In this document: piece by piece, positions 1-6,708 of the stretch
How the letters are laid out: every line of letters starts with the position of its first letter
How positions within the stretch are numbered: position 1 is the first letter of the stretch
From: an uncultured Clostridia bacterium
Lineage (GTDB): Bacteria > Bacillota > Clostridia > UMGS1883
Direction: 5' to 3'
Length of the DNA: 41,636 nt
Assembly: GCA_934476455.1 (NCBI GenBank)
Contig: CAKSNY010000026.1
Coordinates: 1 to 41,636 of the forward strand
Translations under genes and position numbers: made by a program
Notes under the pieces: model-generated
Seen by the model: the letters and a program-made list of their open reading frames with translations, nothing else
Told to the model about the DNA's origin: nothing
Database searches by the model: none

Positions 1-747
1 GATTCAAGGCTCGGCGGCGGTGTCGGTGCAAAGGATAAATCTATCATTGACCGTTGTGCCATTAAGGTTTACGGCGATTTCTTGAATGGCAAATCGGAGT
101 ATATGCCGACATTGGTTGACTTCCGTAATGAATTACTCCGTCAGCTGGAGGACGAGGCTGGGGATCTTGCATTGTCGCTTGAAATATTTACGACAGGCTC
201 ACTTGACGCATTTGCACATCAAAGCGATGTCAACACCAATAACCGTATTGTTTCTTATGACATTTTGGAGCTTGGCGAGCAGATGAAGTCTATCGGACTT
301 CTTATTATGCTGGATAATATTTTTAACCGTGTTATGGCAAACCGCAGACGGGGAAAATATACAAGGGTTTATGTAGATGAAGCACATCTTTACTTCAAAA
401 ATCCGTACAGTGCGGACTTTCTTTTGAAATGTTGGAAACGATTTAGAAAATACGGCGGACTGCTCACAGGCATAACGCAGAATATTTCCGACTGCCTATT
501 AAATGAAACGGCACGAGGGATGTTATCCAACAGTGAGTTTCTGCTCCTGTTAAATCAAGCACCATCGGACAGAAAGGATTTATCGGAACTTTTATCAATT
601 TCCGACACGCAGATGAGCTACATCACCAATGCCGGAGCAGGACGAGGTTTAATCAAGGTTGGTGGCTCTATCGTACCGTTTATCAATGAATTTCCGACCG
701 ATACGGAATTGTATAAGCTAATGTCTACAAAACCGGGCGAAGGTTAA
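1..747 (+). CDS. VirB4-type conjugative transfer ATPase, C-terminal part (5' end outside window)
   Basis: The reading frame is open from the first base, so the start lies upstream; about 248 residues are visible. The protein is a VirB4/TraE-family ATPase that would energise assembly of a type IV secretion channel at the inner face of the membrane. Visible signs are an RVYVDEAH Walker B segment, a downstream TGITQN motif, and the typical end with a PSDRKDLSELL stretch and a GRGLIKVGG strand near the C-terminus. The Walker A motif is not in the window. This form is usual in Tn916/Tn1549-like integrative conjugative elements of Firmicutes. The genes that normally follow it (a large peptidase/lysozyme gene and others) are absent, so the element looks truncated here. 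Family assignment is firm; activity is unknown. Confidence 0.88.
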   Translation, partial: DSRLGGGVGAKDKSIIDRCAIKVYGDFLNGKSEYMPTLVDFRNELLRQLEDEAGDLALSLEIFTTGSLDAFAHQSDVNTNNRIVSYDILELGEQMKSIGLLIMLDNIFNRVMANRRRGKYTRVYVDEAHLYFKNPYSADFLLKCWKRFRKYGGLLTGITQNISDCLLNETARGMLSNSEFLLLLNQAPSDRKDLSELLSISDTQMSYITNAGAGRGLIKVGGSIVPFINEFPTDTELYKLMSTKPGEG

Positions 748-771
748 TACAACACAATATTTTTACATCAA

Positions 772-802
772 AAGCGGCGGTTTCATACCGAGATCGCCGC
801 TT
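772..802 (+). terminator. hairpin after the VirB4-type gene
   Basis: An 8-bp perfect stem (AAGCGGCG with CGCCGCTT) encloses a 15-nt loop between the ATPase stop and the GGDEF start. Only a weak AT-rich tail follows, so it may be a weak terminator or an RNA-stability hairpin. The GGDEF ribosome site begins nine bases after it. Confidence 0.4.
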
Positions 803-820
803 AAAATTATGGAGGACACT

Positions 821-1303
821 ATGAAAAACAAAATCACAGATAAATTATTCGAGCTTGCCTATACCGACTCTATGACGGAGCTGCAAAACCGCAATGCTTA
901 TGAGGAAAAATTAAAGAAATTGAGAAAACCAAGCAGCAACATATCACTCATTACGGCTATTGTGATTGATATATGCGATTTGAAAGAGATTAACGACAGT
1001 TACGGGCATTTTTGCGGTGATGATGCGATAAAAACCGTTGCGAAGGCATTAACGGACACACTCGGCACAAAAGCGGATATATACCGCATCGGAGGCGATG
1101 AGTTTGTGTGCATATCCGAAAGCAATGTACTTCCGTACATATCGCAGTTCAAGGATACCATCAGCTTTATCGACCGTGAAAAGTTGTATAAGCTGGCGGT
1201 TTCGATAGGCTATTCAAAATATCACGAAAAATATACGAAAAGCATTGACGATATTATCCGCCGTGCCGATGAGAAAATGTATAGGGCTAAAAAAGCAAAA
1301 TAA
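821..1303 (+). CDS. stand-alone GGDEF domain protein (putative diguanylate cyclase)
   Basis: This 160-residue protein is a bare GGDEF domain with no sensory or membrane segment. An intact GGDEF signature sits at residues 91-95, preceded by YRI. The YTDSMTELQNRNAYEE start is the usual N-terminal helix, and D50 in VIDICDLKEIND is the expected metal-binding Asp. GGDEF enzymes make cyclic di-GMP from two GTP. The RxxD inhibitory site five residues before the motif is missing, so product inhibition of the usual kind is unlikely. The start at 821 is preferred over an ATG at 809 because GGAGG at 811-815 lies five bases upstream. It follows the conjugation ATPase directly, a placement seen in clostridial conjugative elements. 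Confidence 0.85.
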   Translation: MKNKITDKLFELAYTDSMTELQNRNAYEEKLKKLRKPSSNISLITAIVIDICDLKEINDSYGHFCGDDAIKTVAKALTDTLGTKADIYRIGGDEFVCISESNVLPYISQFKDTISFIDREKLYKLAVSIGYSKYHEKYTKSIDDIIRRADEKMYRAKKAK

Positions 1304-1329
1304 TATAAAAATTTCGTTTAGTCTGCCGA

Positions 1330-1358
1330 TTGTATTTTTGACAAATATATGCTATACT
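1330..1358 (+). promoter_or_regulatory. candidate promoter for the BRO-N gene
   Basis: TTGTAT at 1330-1335 and TATACT at 1353-1358 are separated by 17 bp, about 30 bp before the BRO-N start. A TTGACA at 1338-1343 is an alternative -35 box, but it has only 18-20 bp to weaker AT-rich -10 candidates. Assignment is by consensus only. Confidence 0.5.
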
Positions 1359-1388
1359 AAATATATAAATCTGTGCGGAGGAATGTGT

Positions 1389-2264
1389 ATGGATAATATA
1401 AACGATAAAATTCAGCTTTTTGAAGATAAAAAAATTCGTACTGCGTGGGACGAAGAAAATGAAGAATGGTATTTCTCTATTGTGGATGTTGTAGAGGTTT
1501 TAACCGAACAGGCAGACCATCAGGGAGCAAGAAACTATTGGAAAGTGCTTAAAAAACGCTTAAAAGATGAGGGAAATGAAACGGTTACAAATTGTAACCG
1601 TTTGAAAATGACTGCTGCTGACGGCAAAAAAAGATTAACCGATGTTGCCGACACACAACAGCTTTTGAGAATTATTCAATCTATTCCGTCACCGAAAGCA
1701 GAGCCGTTTAAGGTGTGGCTTGCCGAAGTCGGCAGAGAACGGATAGAAGAAACGATAGATCCGGAGCTTACGATTGAACGAGCACTCGAAACCTACTTAA
1801 AAAAGGGATATAGCCGAGAATGGATAAATCAGTGTTTGCAAGCTATACAGGTAAGAAAGGAACTGACTGACGAATGGCAAGACCGTGGCGTTCAAAAAGG
1901 TGTTGAATTTGCTATATTAACAGATGAAATCACAAAGGCGTGGTCGGGTATGTCAACAAGACAGTATAAAAATTTCAAAGGCTTGAAAAAGGAAAATTTA
2001 CGGGATAATATGAGTACAACGGAAATTGTACTCAATATGCTTGCAGAGGTTAGCGCCACCGAAATATCAAAGACAAAAGAGCCAACATATTTTGAGGAAA
2101 ACCGTTCTGTTGCCAAACAAGGCGGAAAGATTGCAAGCGACGCAAGAAAAAATCTTGAAAAGGCTTCCGGCAAATCTGTTATAACCAGCAAAAATTCAAC
2201 CCAGCTTAATGCTGTTGTTACGGATGTAATTGAATCTCTTGCCAAAGATGAAAAAGAAAAATAA
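1389..2264 (+). CDS. BRO-N domain (DinD-like) antirepressor-type protein
   Basis: The product is 291 residues. Residues ~8-110 form a BRO-N domain (IQLFEDKKIRTAWDEENEEW, then WYFSIVDVVEVLT), the DNA-binding fold of phage antirepressors. The C-terminal half carries a conserved RSVAKQGGKIASDARKNLE block as in DinD-like proteins. Such proteins occur in prophages and conjugative elements and are thought to regulate element genes or respond to DNA damage; the target here is unknown. The start at 1389 is chosen because GGAGGA at 1377-1382 lies six bases upstream; the ATG at 1383 is too close. It has its own candidate promoter and a strong terminator, so it is probably monocistronic. Confidence 0.85.
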   Translation: MDNINDKIQLFEDKKIRTAWDEENEEWYFSIVDVVEVLTEQADHQGARNYWKVLKKRLKDEGNETVTNCNRLKMTAADGKKRLTDVADTQQLLRIIQSIPSPKAEPFKVWLAEVGRERIEETIDPELTIERALETYLKKGYSREWINQCLQAIQVRKELTDEWQDRGVQKGVEFAILTDEITKAWSGMSTRQYKNFKGLKKENLRDNMSTTEIVLNMLAEVSATEISKTKEPTYFEENRSVAKQGGKIASDARKNLEKASGKSVITSKNSTQLNAVVTDVIESLAKDEKEK

Positions 2265-2279
2265 TGTAAATACATAATG

Positions 2280-2313
2280 ATAACACTCGTTTAATTACGG
2301 GTGTTATTTTTTT
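2280..2313 (+). terminator. intrinsic terminator of the BRO-N gene
   Basis: An 11-bp stem (2280-2290 with 2297-2307, one G-U pair) with a 6-nt loop is followed directly by six T. It lies 16 bp after the BRO-N stop. Confidence 0.85.
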
Positions 2314-2336
2314 GCTCAAAATCGAGGTGATAAAAA

Positions 2337-2486
2337 TTGAAAGATATAAAAACCAAACCGCAGACTACCACAAAAGCGGTTATAAATGCTCCGAAATCGA
2401 TGCAACATTCGGCAAAACAAGCGGTTAAGGATATAAAGACAGTGGCAAAGGACACGCTTGTTAAAAATGTTATGGATATTATATAA
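2337..2486 (+). CDS. small ORF, probable truncated conjugation-module protein
   Basis: This 49-residue ORF starts with TTG at 2337 after a GAGGTGA ribosome site at 2324-2330. It begins MKDIKTKPQTTTKAV and is rich in Lys, Thr and Ala. That composition matches the start of the long Lys/Ala-rich proteins (CD1108-like) that follow VirB4 in Tn1549-type elements, which are normally several hundred residues long. Here the frame ends inside the left arm of the 2485-2558 hairpin, so the gene has probably been cut by a deletion whose edge is that hairpin. The homology is inferred from the N-terminal pattern only. Confidence 0.5.
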   Translation: MKDIKTKPQTTTKAVINAPKSMQHSAKQAVKDIKTVAKDTLVKNVMDII

Positions 2487-2558
2487 TATTATGTTGAGAA
2501 AGAAAATAGACAAATCAAGTATTATAAGGCGTTGTCTATTTCTGCTCAACATAATATT
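2485..2558. repeat. 74-nt imperfect palindrome (bidirectional terminator or MITE-like)
   Basis: Outer arms 2485-2498 and 2545-2558 are perfect 14-bp inverted repeats. Inner arms 2501-2513 and 2532-2543 pair with a single extra A, leaving an 18-nt loop. The structure contains the stop of the plus-strand ORF and abuts the stop of the minus-strand HTH fragment at 2559. T-runs follow on the plus side. It could end transcription from both sides or be a miniature inverted-repeat element. Confidence 0.75.
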
Positions 2559-2819
2559 TTAGCTTAGATAATAGAGATTACTTGTGCTCCCGCCGTTTTC
2601 ACGGTATCTTCCGACCTTCATAATAAATCCTGCTTTTTCAGGGTCAGCTATTGCGCGTTTCACCGTACTTCGTGACAGCTTCATGTCGGTGCATACGGTT
2701 GTAACAAGACAGAAACTTTTTATATAGAAGTGGCGTAATATTGCGCCTTTCAGAGGTTTTACACAATTCAAAATCTCTCTGTAACAACCGAATAGAAAAT
2801 ACATAACAAAAAATCCCAA
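2559..2819 (-). pseudogene. winged-helix/HTH protein fragment of a conjugative element
   Basis: The 86-residue frame ends with TDMKLSRSTVKRAIADPEKA and a basic wing, a helix-turn-helix pattern shared by small replication/regulatory proteins of clostridial conjugative elements. PLKGAILRHFYIKS before it is the usual first helix of that domain. No ribosome site precedes either possible start (TTG 2819, ATG 2804), and the first codons overlap a hairpin at 2809-2851. The gene has therefore probably lost its own 5' end. The helix-turn-helix spacing of the family includes more residues between the first helix and TDMKLS, so an internal deletion is also possible. DNA binding would be the role if it is made. 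Confidence 0.55.
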
Positions 2820-2851
2820 AAACCGCTTAAAATAAGGCTTTCGGGATTTTT
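2809..2851. terminator. hairpin with AAAAATCCC arms
   Basis: Arms 2809-2817 and 2843-2851 are perfect 9-bp inverted repeats. The A-tract on one strand and T-tract on the other allow terminator activity in both directions. Inner CTTA/TAAG pairing extends the stem imperfectly. Confidence 0.55.
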
Positions 2852-2931
2852 GCTGTTTCGTTATTGTTACATCTGTATTGGATTTTTGAGATATGCGCAG
2901 ATGATAGTTTTATAGTATAACTCAGATAAAT

Positions 2932-3264
2932 TTATTCCTCATCTTCAAAGGTCATATCTTCAAAAATAATTTTAAGATAATCTCTTCTGCCGTATAAAAT
3001 GCGATAGATAGAAACATAAGTTTCATCAACTTTATAAAAGACTATATAATTTCCGCTCACTATAAAGCGAAAATCAGTTTCGATATGAATTTTTGCAGAA
3101 AGCACCGGTCCCATATATGGAGATGTTTCTAAAAGGCTATAATCTTCTATTATTCTTTTTACTACATTGTTTGCCGCAATAGAATTTGCTAAATCATTTT
3201 CAATATAAGATTTTATTTCTTTTAAATCATTTAGCGCAGCAGGAGTAACACGGATTTTCGGCAT
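2932..3264 (-). CDS. RelE/ParE-family toxin
   Basis: This 110-residue protein has the ParE/RelE pattern: MPKIRVTPAALNDLKEIKSY at the N-terminus, a central SPYMGP turn, and the C-terminal FRFIVSGNYIVFYKVDE and YRILYGRRDY strands. Family members either inhibit gyrase (ParE) or cut mRNA in the ribosome (RelE); the sequence alone does not decide, though the IRVT-DLKEIKSYI form is closer to ParE. It follows its antitoxin by 2 bp (3265-3266), so the two are co-transcribed and translationally coupled. Length is normal and no lesion is visible, so the pair is likely functional. Confidence 0.9.
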   Translation of the reverse strand: MPKIRVTPAALNDLKEIKSYIENDLANSIAANNVVKRIIEDYSLLETSPYMGPVLSAKIHIETDFRFIVSGNYIVFYKVDETYVSIYRILYGRRDYLKIIFEDMTFEDEE

Positions 3265-3266
3265 GG

Positions 3267-3512
3267 TTATACCCCCAATGCCTTCATAACATCATCATTA
3301 GAAAGCCATCCGTTTTCTTTGGCGGATTTTTCTCCTTCAGAAAGCTTGCCCATGAGCTTGATTATAGCTTTTGTCTTTTCATATTCTTCCATATCAACAA
3401 TCGCATAACGCCCTCTTCCATTCTTCGTAAGAAAAACAGGTTCGTCAAATGCAATTTCCTTTAAAACTTCTGCATAATTTCTTAAATCCGAAACCGGCCT
3501 GATATTTGGCAT
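3267..3512 (-). CDS. Phd/YefM-family antitoxin
   Basis: This 81-residue protein starts MPNIRPVSDLRNYAEVLKEI, then FLTKNGRGRYAIVDMEEYEK, the Phd/YefM DNA-binding fold. The acidic/polar C-terminal tail (from about residue 55) would wrap the toxin. Such antitoxins neutralise the partner and repress their own promoter. AAGGAGGG at 3519-3526 (minus-strand reading) lies six bases before the ATG, a strong ribosome site that favours antitoxin over toxin. A well-formed promoter with inverted-repeat arms lies just upstream. Confidence 0.92.
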   Translation of the reverse strand: MPNIRPVSDLRNYAEVLKEIAFDEPVFLTKNGRGRYAIVDMEEYEKTKAIIKLMGKLSEGEKSAKENGWLSNDDVMKALGV

Positions 3513-3531
3513 AAAACACCCTCCTTTATTT

Positions 3532-3575
3532 TTGTTGTAATTATTGTATCATAATTTTAAGTAAAATACAACAAC
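3532..3575 (-). promoter_or_regulatory. toxin-antitoxin promoter with probable autoregulatory operator
   Basis: On the minus strand, TTGTAT (plus coordinates 3567-3572) and TACAAT (3544-3549) are separated by exactly 17 bp. Perfect 8-bp inverted arms, TTGTTGTA at 3532-3539 and TACAACAA at 3568-3575, flank the promoter: one covers the -35 box and the other lies near +1. This is the layout expected for repression by the Phd-type antitoxin complex; binding itself is inferred. Confidence 0.7.
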
Positions 3576-3595
3576 TTTTTAAAAAATATACTAGA

Positions 3596-3919
3596 TACAT
3601 ACATACGCGAAACAAAAACCCCTCAACCGCCCTATATTACAGGCTTTTTCGCTCTCAAAAGCCAAAAATCTGAAAATTTGAAAAAATTAACCGCATTTGC
3701 AAAGGATTTTATAAAACATATATTGCAACAAGATACGAAAAAATTCTGTTGCCTACCTACAGAAAATTGATATAATTTTAGGAATAATACAGAAAGATTG
3801 TTTTCGTGATATGTAGGTTTACAATAGATGTATTACATTCCGGCATATTTTCATTCAAAACAAGTTTGAACAAAAATATGTCGACAAAAAATAATACGGA
3901 AACCGCTCAAAACGTGTTA
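3596..3919. other. AT-rich intergenic stretch, no gene seen
   Basis: No open frame of coding character, RNA gene or strong hairpin is visible. The sequence is strongly AT-rich and separates the toxin-antitoxin promoter from the 3' end of the chimeric pseudogene. Confidence 0.5.
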
Positions 3920-4558
3920 TTATTTTACTTTTAACACAATTTTTCCTGTGTTTTGCCCCTTGTAGAGGATGTCATGTGCAGCCTCTGCTTCAGTTATGGG
4001 CAATGTTTTATAAATCGTAGGCTTAACTTCTCCGCTTTCAATTTTCGGAAATACATTTTTTACAAGTTCTGCTAATATTTGCGCCTTTACCTGCGGAGTT
4101 CTTGAACGCAGCGTACTGCCTATTATTCTTACATTTCTGACATATATATTTTTAAGGTCTATTTCTGTTTTTTGTCCGGCGAGCGCTGCAATCATTATCC
4201 ATCTTGCCCCATGCGTGAGATAATGTATGCACTTACCCATAATCTCACCTCCCAAACAATCTATGGCAACGTCAACACCATGACCGTTTTCGAGTTCCTC
4301 TTTTAATACAGCGGAAACATCCTCCTTGGTCGTAACAACAACCCTGTCTGCATTACCCTCAATCTCTACCGGATCGAATACGGCAACCGGTGCCAGCATC
4401 CCGCTTCGTGAAGTATTCCATATAACATCACGAAGTACGGTTTCGTAAAAGTCATCCTCATACTTATATGCGTAACCGTCACGATAATGATGTCCTGTAT
4501 GTCCAATCCCTTGTTCATTAAGCCCCGAAGAGATAACCATTTTAAATTCTAATAACAA
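3920..4558 (-). pseudogene. chimera: DNA ligase fragment joined to quinone oxidoreductase C-terminus
   Basis: One open frame of 212 codons joins two unrelated proteins. Residues ~18-69 (HTGHHYRDGYAYKYEDD, then RDVIWNTSRSGMLAPVAVFD) match the end of the adenylation domain and start of the OB fold of NAD-dependent DNA ligase. From about residue 70 (ADRVVV, then GVDVAIDCLGG, GSTLRSR, GKIVLKVK) the sequence is the C-terminal half of a zinc-independent NADPH:quinone oxidoreductase of the MDR family. The join is near 4351. Ligase active-site Lys, the oxidoreductase N-terminal half and its GxGxxG nucleotide motif are all absent. No ribosome site precedes the TTG at 4558 or ATG at 4540. It is best read as fused gene remnants that happen to stay in frame. 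Confidence 0.75.
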
Positions 4559-4614
4559 AAGCGCCTATTGTAATTGAGCAAGTCCTCAAAAACGATAGGT
4601 ACTTTTTGTAACTC

Positions 4615-4677
4615 CATTTTTTATATAAATGGAATTCTATCAATTTTGAAATTTTCTTCGCTTTTTCATATTGAGCT
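4615..4677 (-). pseudogene. HEPN-gene 3'-end scar (copy 1)
   Basis: Read on the minus strand, this stretch encodes AQYEKAKKISKLIEFHLYKK, nearly identical to the C-terminus of the HEPN protein at 18041-18437, and the DNA matches 18042-18104 over about 63 bp with few differences. Nothing else of the gene is left. The adjoining 4678-4877 has an open stretch in the frame of the SLH fragment ending in a TAA at 4875-4877; I cannot assign it. Confidence 0.65.
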
Positions 4678-4877
4678 ATCAATATGAAAATTGTTTACAC
4701 ATTGCTCCATAAACACATATTTATGGTAGATAGAAACTATCAGGTACATCAAGACGTGACGTCCATATGTACGGACCGAACGTAATTGAGGGTGTTCTGC
4801 AGTATGACGACGAGATGTCAACTCTTATAGCGTATCTGTGCGAAAAACCGGCACTCACACCATTCCGGAAAGCGTAA

Positions 4878-5171
4878 ACGGAATTTGTACCCGAAAGTTT
4901 TGCCACACACGAACAGATTGGCACAACGGCAATCTGCTATCTTAAGTATAAGGGAATAGCCCTGTCGAACGGTTCGGACAAAATAAAAGCACACAGCGAT
5001 TATTACAAAATTTCCGATTATCAAAGGAAGATATGCCAATACGCTATGGGACTTATAAAAGGTCACGCCGGCGGACTTATCGAGCCGTCCGGGAATTTAA
5101 CGCATACACAGTTTGCATCTGTTATGACAAGATTTCCAAATCATATTGAAAATATTAAACAGCAAATTTAA
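4878..5171 (+). pseudogene. C-terminal SLH-domain fragment of a surface protein
   Basis: The frame following an in-frame TAA at 4875-4877 encodes about 97 residues. FATHEQIGTTAICYLKYKGI matches the end of one SLH repeat, and ISDYQRKICQYAMGLIKG followed by LTHTQFASVMTRF matches a complete final repeat. SLH domains bind pyruvylated secondary wall polymers and hold proteins on the cell surface. The usual TR motif of the last repeat is changed to TH. No start codon or ribosome site is present, so this is the 3' remnant of a larger gene. A terminator follows immediately. Confidence 0.72.
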
Positions 5172-5203
5172 ACCCGGCAAGGTGAAAAAACCTGCCGGGT
5201 TTT
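5170..5203 (+). terminator. intrinsic terminator of the SLH fragment
   Basis: A GC-rich stem (AAACCCGGCA AGG with CCTGCCGGGTTT, one bulged A) and a short GTGAAAAAA-type loop are followed by TTT and an AT-rich tail. It insulates the histidine operon from upstream transcription. Confidence 0.85.
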
Positions 5204-5233
5204 ACATTTTTTGCAAAATTTTTGTCATATCGC

Positions 5234-5270
5234 TTGACTTTAACGGTTTAATGTGATAAAATGCTAAAGT
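5234..5270 (+). promoter_or_regulatory. histidine operon promoter with candidate operator arms
   Basis: TTGACT (5234-5239) and TAAAAT (5257-5262) are 17 bp apart, with a TGn extension just before the -10 box. Inverted arms ACTTTA (5237-5242) and TAAAGT (5265-5270) flank the -10, a plausible site for a TrpR-family repressor. The predicted leader is only a few to about thirty bases long, which leaves no room for a T-box or attenuator. The promoter is well supported; the operator is inferred. Confidence 0.7.
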
Positions 5271-5297
5271 ATAAAGATGCTTTCTTTAAAAAGGAAC

Positions 5298-5600
5298 ATG
5301 AAACAAGTGGAAAATAAGTATACGGAATTTACAGATAAGCTTTTTGAGGCGATTTTGACTTTGCGAAATGTGGAGGAATGTTACAGGTTTTTTGAAGATA
5401 TATGCACGATAAAAGAAATTCAGTCGCTTTCACAACGTCTTGAAGTTGCACAGCTTTTACATCAGAATAAAAGCTATATTGAAATTTCAAAGGAAACAGG
5501 TGCAAGCACCGCTACAATAAGCCGTGTAAACAAATGCTTCACATACGGCACGGGCGGATATAAAGCGGCACTCGAAGAGCTTGAAAAGGGAGAAAAGTAA
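5298..5600 (+). CDS. yerC: YerC/YecD-type TrpR-family regulator heading the his operon
   Basis: The product is about 100 residues. EFTDKLFEAILTLRNVEECY, RFFEDICTIKEIQSLSQRLE and the helix-turn-helix ISKETGASTATISRVNKC define the YerC/YecD branch of the TrpR fold. Members of this branch are predicted histidine-responsive repressors (HisR) in Firmicutes, and its place as first gene of the his operon supports that role. The start is uncertain. ATG 5298 gives the usual MKQ N-terminus, but AAGGA is only two bases upstream. ATG 5277 lies seven bases after the predicted transcription start with no ribosome site. GTG 5307 is also possible. It ends one base before the hisZ start. Confidence 0.88.
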   Translation: MKQVENKYTEFTDKLFEAILTLRNVEECYRFFEDICTIKEIQSLSQRLEVAQLLHQNKSYIEISKETGASTATISRVNKCFTYGTGGYKAALEELEKGEK

Positions 5601-5601
5601 A

Positions 5602-6708
5602 ATGGAGTACATCTTACGAAACGAAGAAAAGGCGATTTTCAAACTACGCAGTTTATATGAACGCTACGGATACCGCCAGTTTAAAATGAGCAAATTTGAA
5701 GAATACGATTTATACACACGCAACAAAGATTTTCTCGTGTCGGACAGTATCATCACTTTTACGGACACAAACGGCGTGCTTATGGCGTTAAAACCCGACG
5801 TTACGCTCTCTATAATAAAGGACTGCACCGATATTGACGGCTCGGTTAAAAAGGTTTATTACAACGAAAATGTTTACCGTGTTTCAAAAGGCACACAGTC
5901 GTTTAAAGAAATTATGCAGGCTGGTCTTGAATGTATCGGCGATGTTGACGGATATATCATCTGCGAAACGCTCTATCTTGCGGCAAAAAGTCTTGAAAGC
6001 ATTTCGGAGGATTTTATCCTCGATATTTCGCATATGGAGATTATTTCGGAGGAAATAAAGGCACTTTCGATTTCGGCGGACGGTGAAAAAGAAATTTTAA
6101 AGTGCCTCGGAGAAAAAAATATTCAGGGAATTAAAAGAGTTTGTGCGTCGGAAAATGCGGACGCAAAGGCAGCCGAAATTCTCATAAAAACCGCATCGCT
6201 CTACGGCGGTATGAAAAAGGTGGTTTGCGGTCTTAAAGAAATTGATTTTGACAAGATTTCCCCATATGTTTCCGAGCTTGAAAAAATTGCCGATTATTTT
6301 GAGGGAAGCAGACTTGAAGAACGGATACATTTCGATTTTTCGGTTATTCACGATATAAACTATTACAGCGGAATTGTGTTCAAGGGCTTCATAAACACCA
6401 TTCCCACAGGCATTTTGTCAGGCGGTCAGTATGACGGACTTATGTGCAAAATGAAGAAAAATTTAAGTGCAATCGGTTTTGCGGTATATCTTGATTTACT
6501 CGAACGTCTGCCCGGCCTCGAAGAAAAATACGACGTTGGTGCACTTGTTTTATCTGATGAAACGACAGATGCAAAAACGGTAAAACATGCCGTTGACACA
6601 TTGACCGCAAAAAACATAACCGTTTCTGTGCAAAAGAAAATGCCCGAAAATCTGCACTATATGTCGCTTTACAAGCTCGGAAAAGGAGGATTGGAGAAAA
6701 TTGAGTGA
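5602..6708 (+). CDS. hisZ: ATP phosphoribosyltransferase regulatory subunit
   Basis: This 368-residue paralogue of the histidyl-tRNA synthetase catalytic core lacks the anticodon-binding domain. The synthetase-like motif 2 region (KPDVTLSIIKD, then YYNENVYRVS) and the motif 3 end (ILSGGQYDGL followed by AIGFAVYLDLL) are visible. HisZ pairs with the short form of HisG and gives it histidine feedback control, so its presence fits the 209-residue HisG that follows. Start 5602 is supported by AGGGAG at 5587-5592, inside the end of yerC. It overlaps hisG by 8 bp. Confidence 0.93.
   Translation: MEYILRNEEKAIFKLRSLYERYGYRQFKMSKFEEYDLYTRNKDFLVSDSIITFTDTNGVLMALKPDVTLSIIKDCTDIDGSVKKVYYNENVYRVSKGTQSFKEIMQAGLECIGDVDGYIICETLYLAAKSLESISEDFILDISHMEIISEEIKALSISADGEKEILKCLGEKNIQGIKRVCASENADAKAAEILIKTASLYGGMKKVVCGLKEIDFDKISPYVSELEKIADYFEGSRLEERIHFDFSVIHDINYYSGIVFKGFINTIPTGILSGGQYDGLMCKMKKNLSAIGFAVYLDLLERLPGLEEKYDVGALVLSDETTDAKTVKHAVDTLTAKNITVSVQKKMPENLHYMSLYKLGKGGLEKIE

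Noticed and set aside
1245..1388. Upstream in-frame extension of the BRO-N gene
   Set aside because: The extension overlaps the GGDEF gene and its promoter region; the ribosome site at 1377-1382 fixes the start at 1389.
5172..5297. T-box or histidine leader-peptide attenuator before the his operon
   Set aside because: The promoter lies only a few to about thirty bases before the first gene and no T-box core or His-rich peptide is seen.
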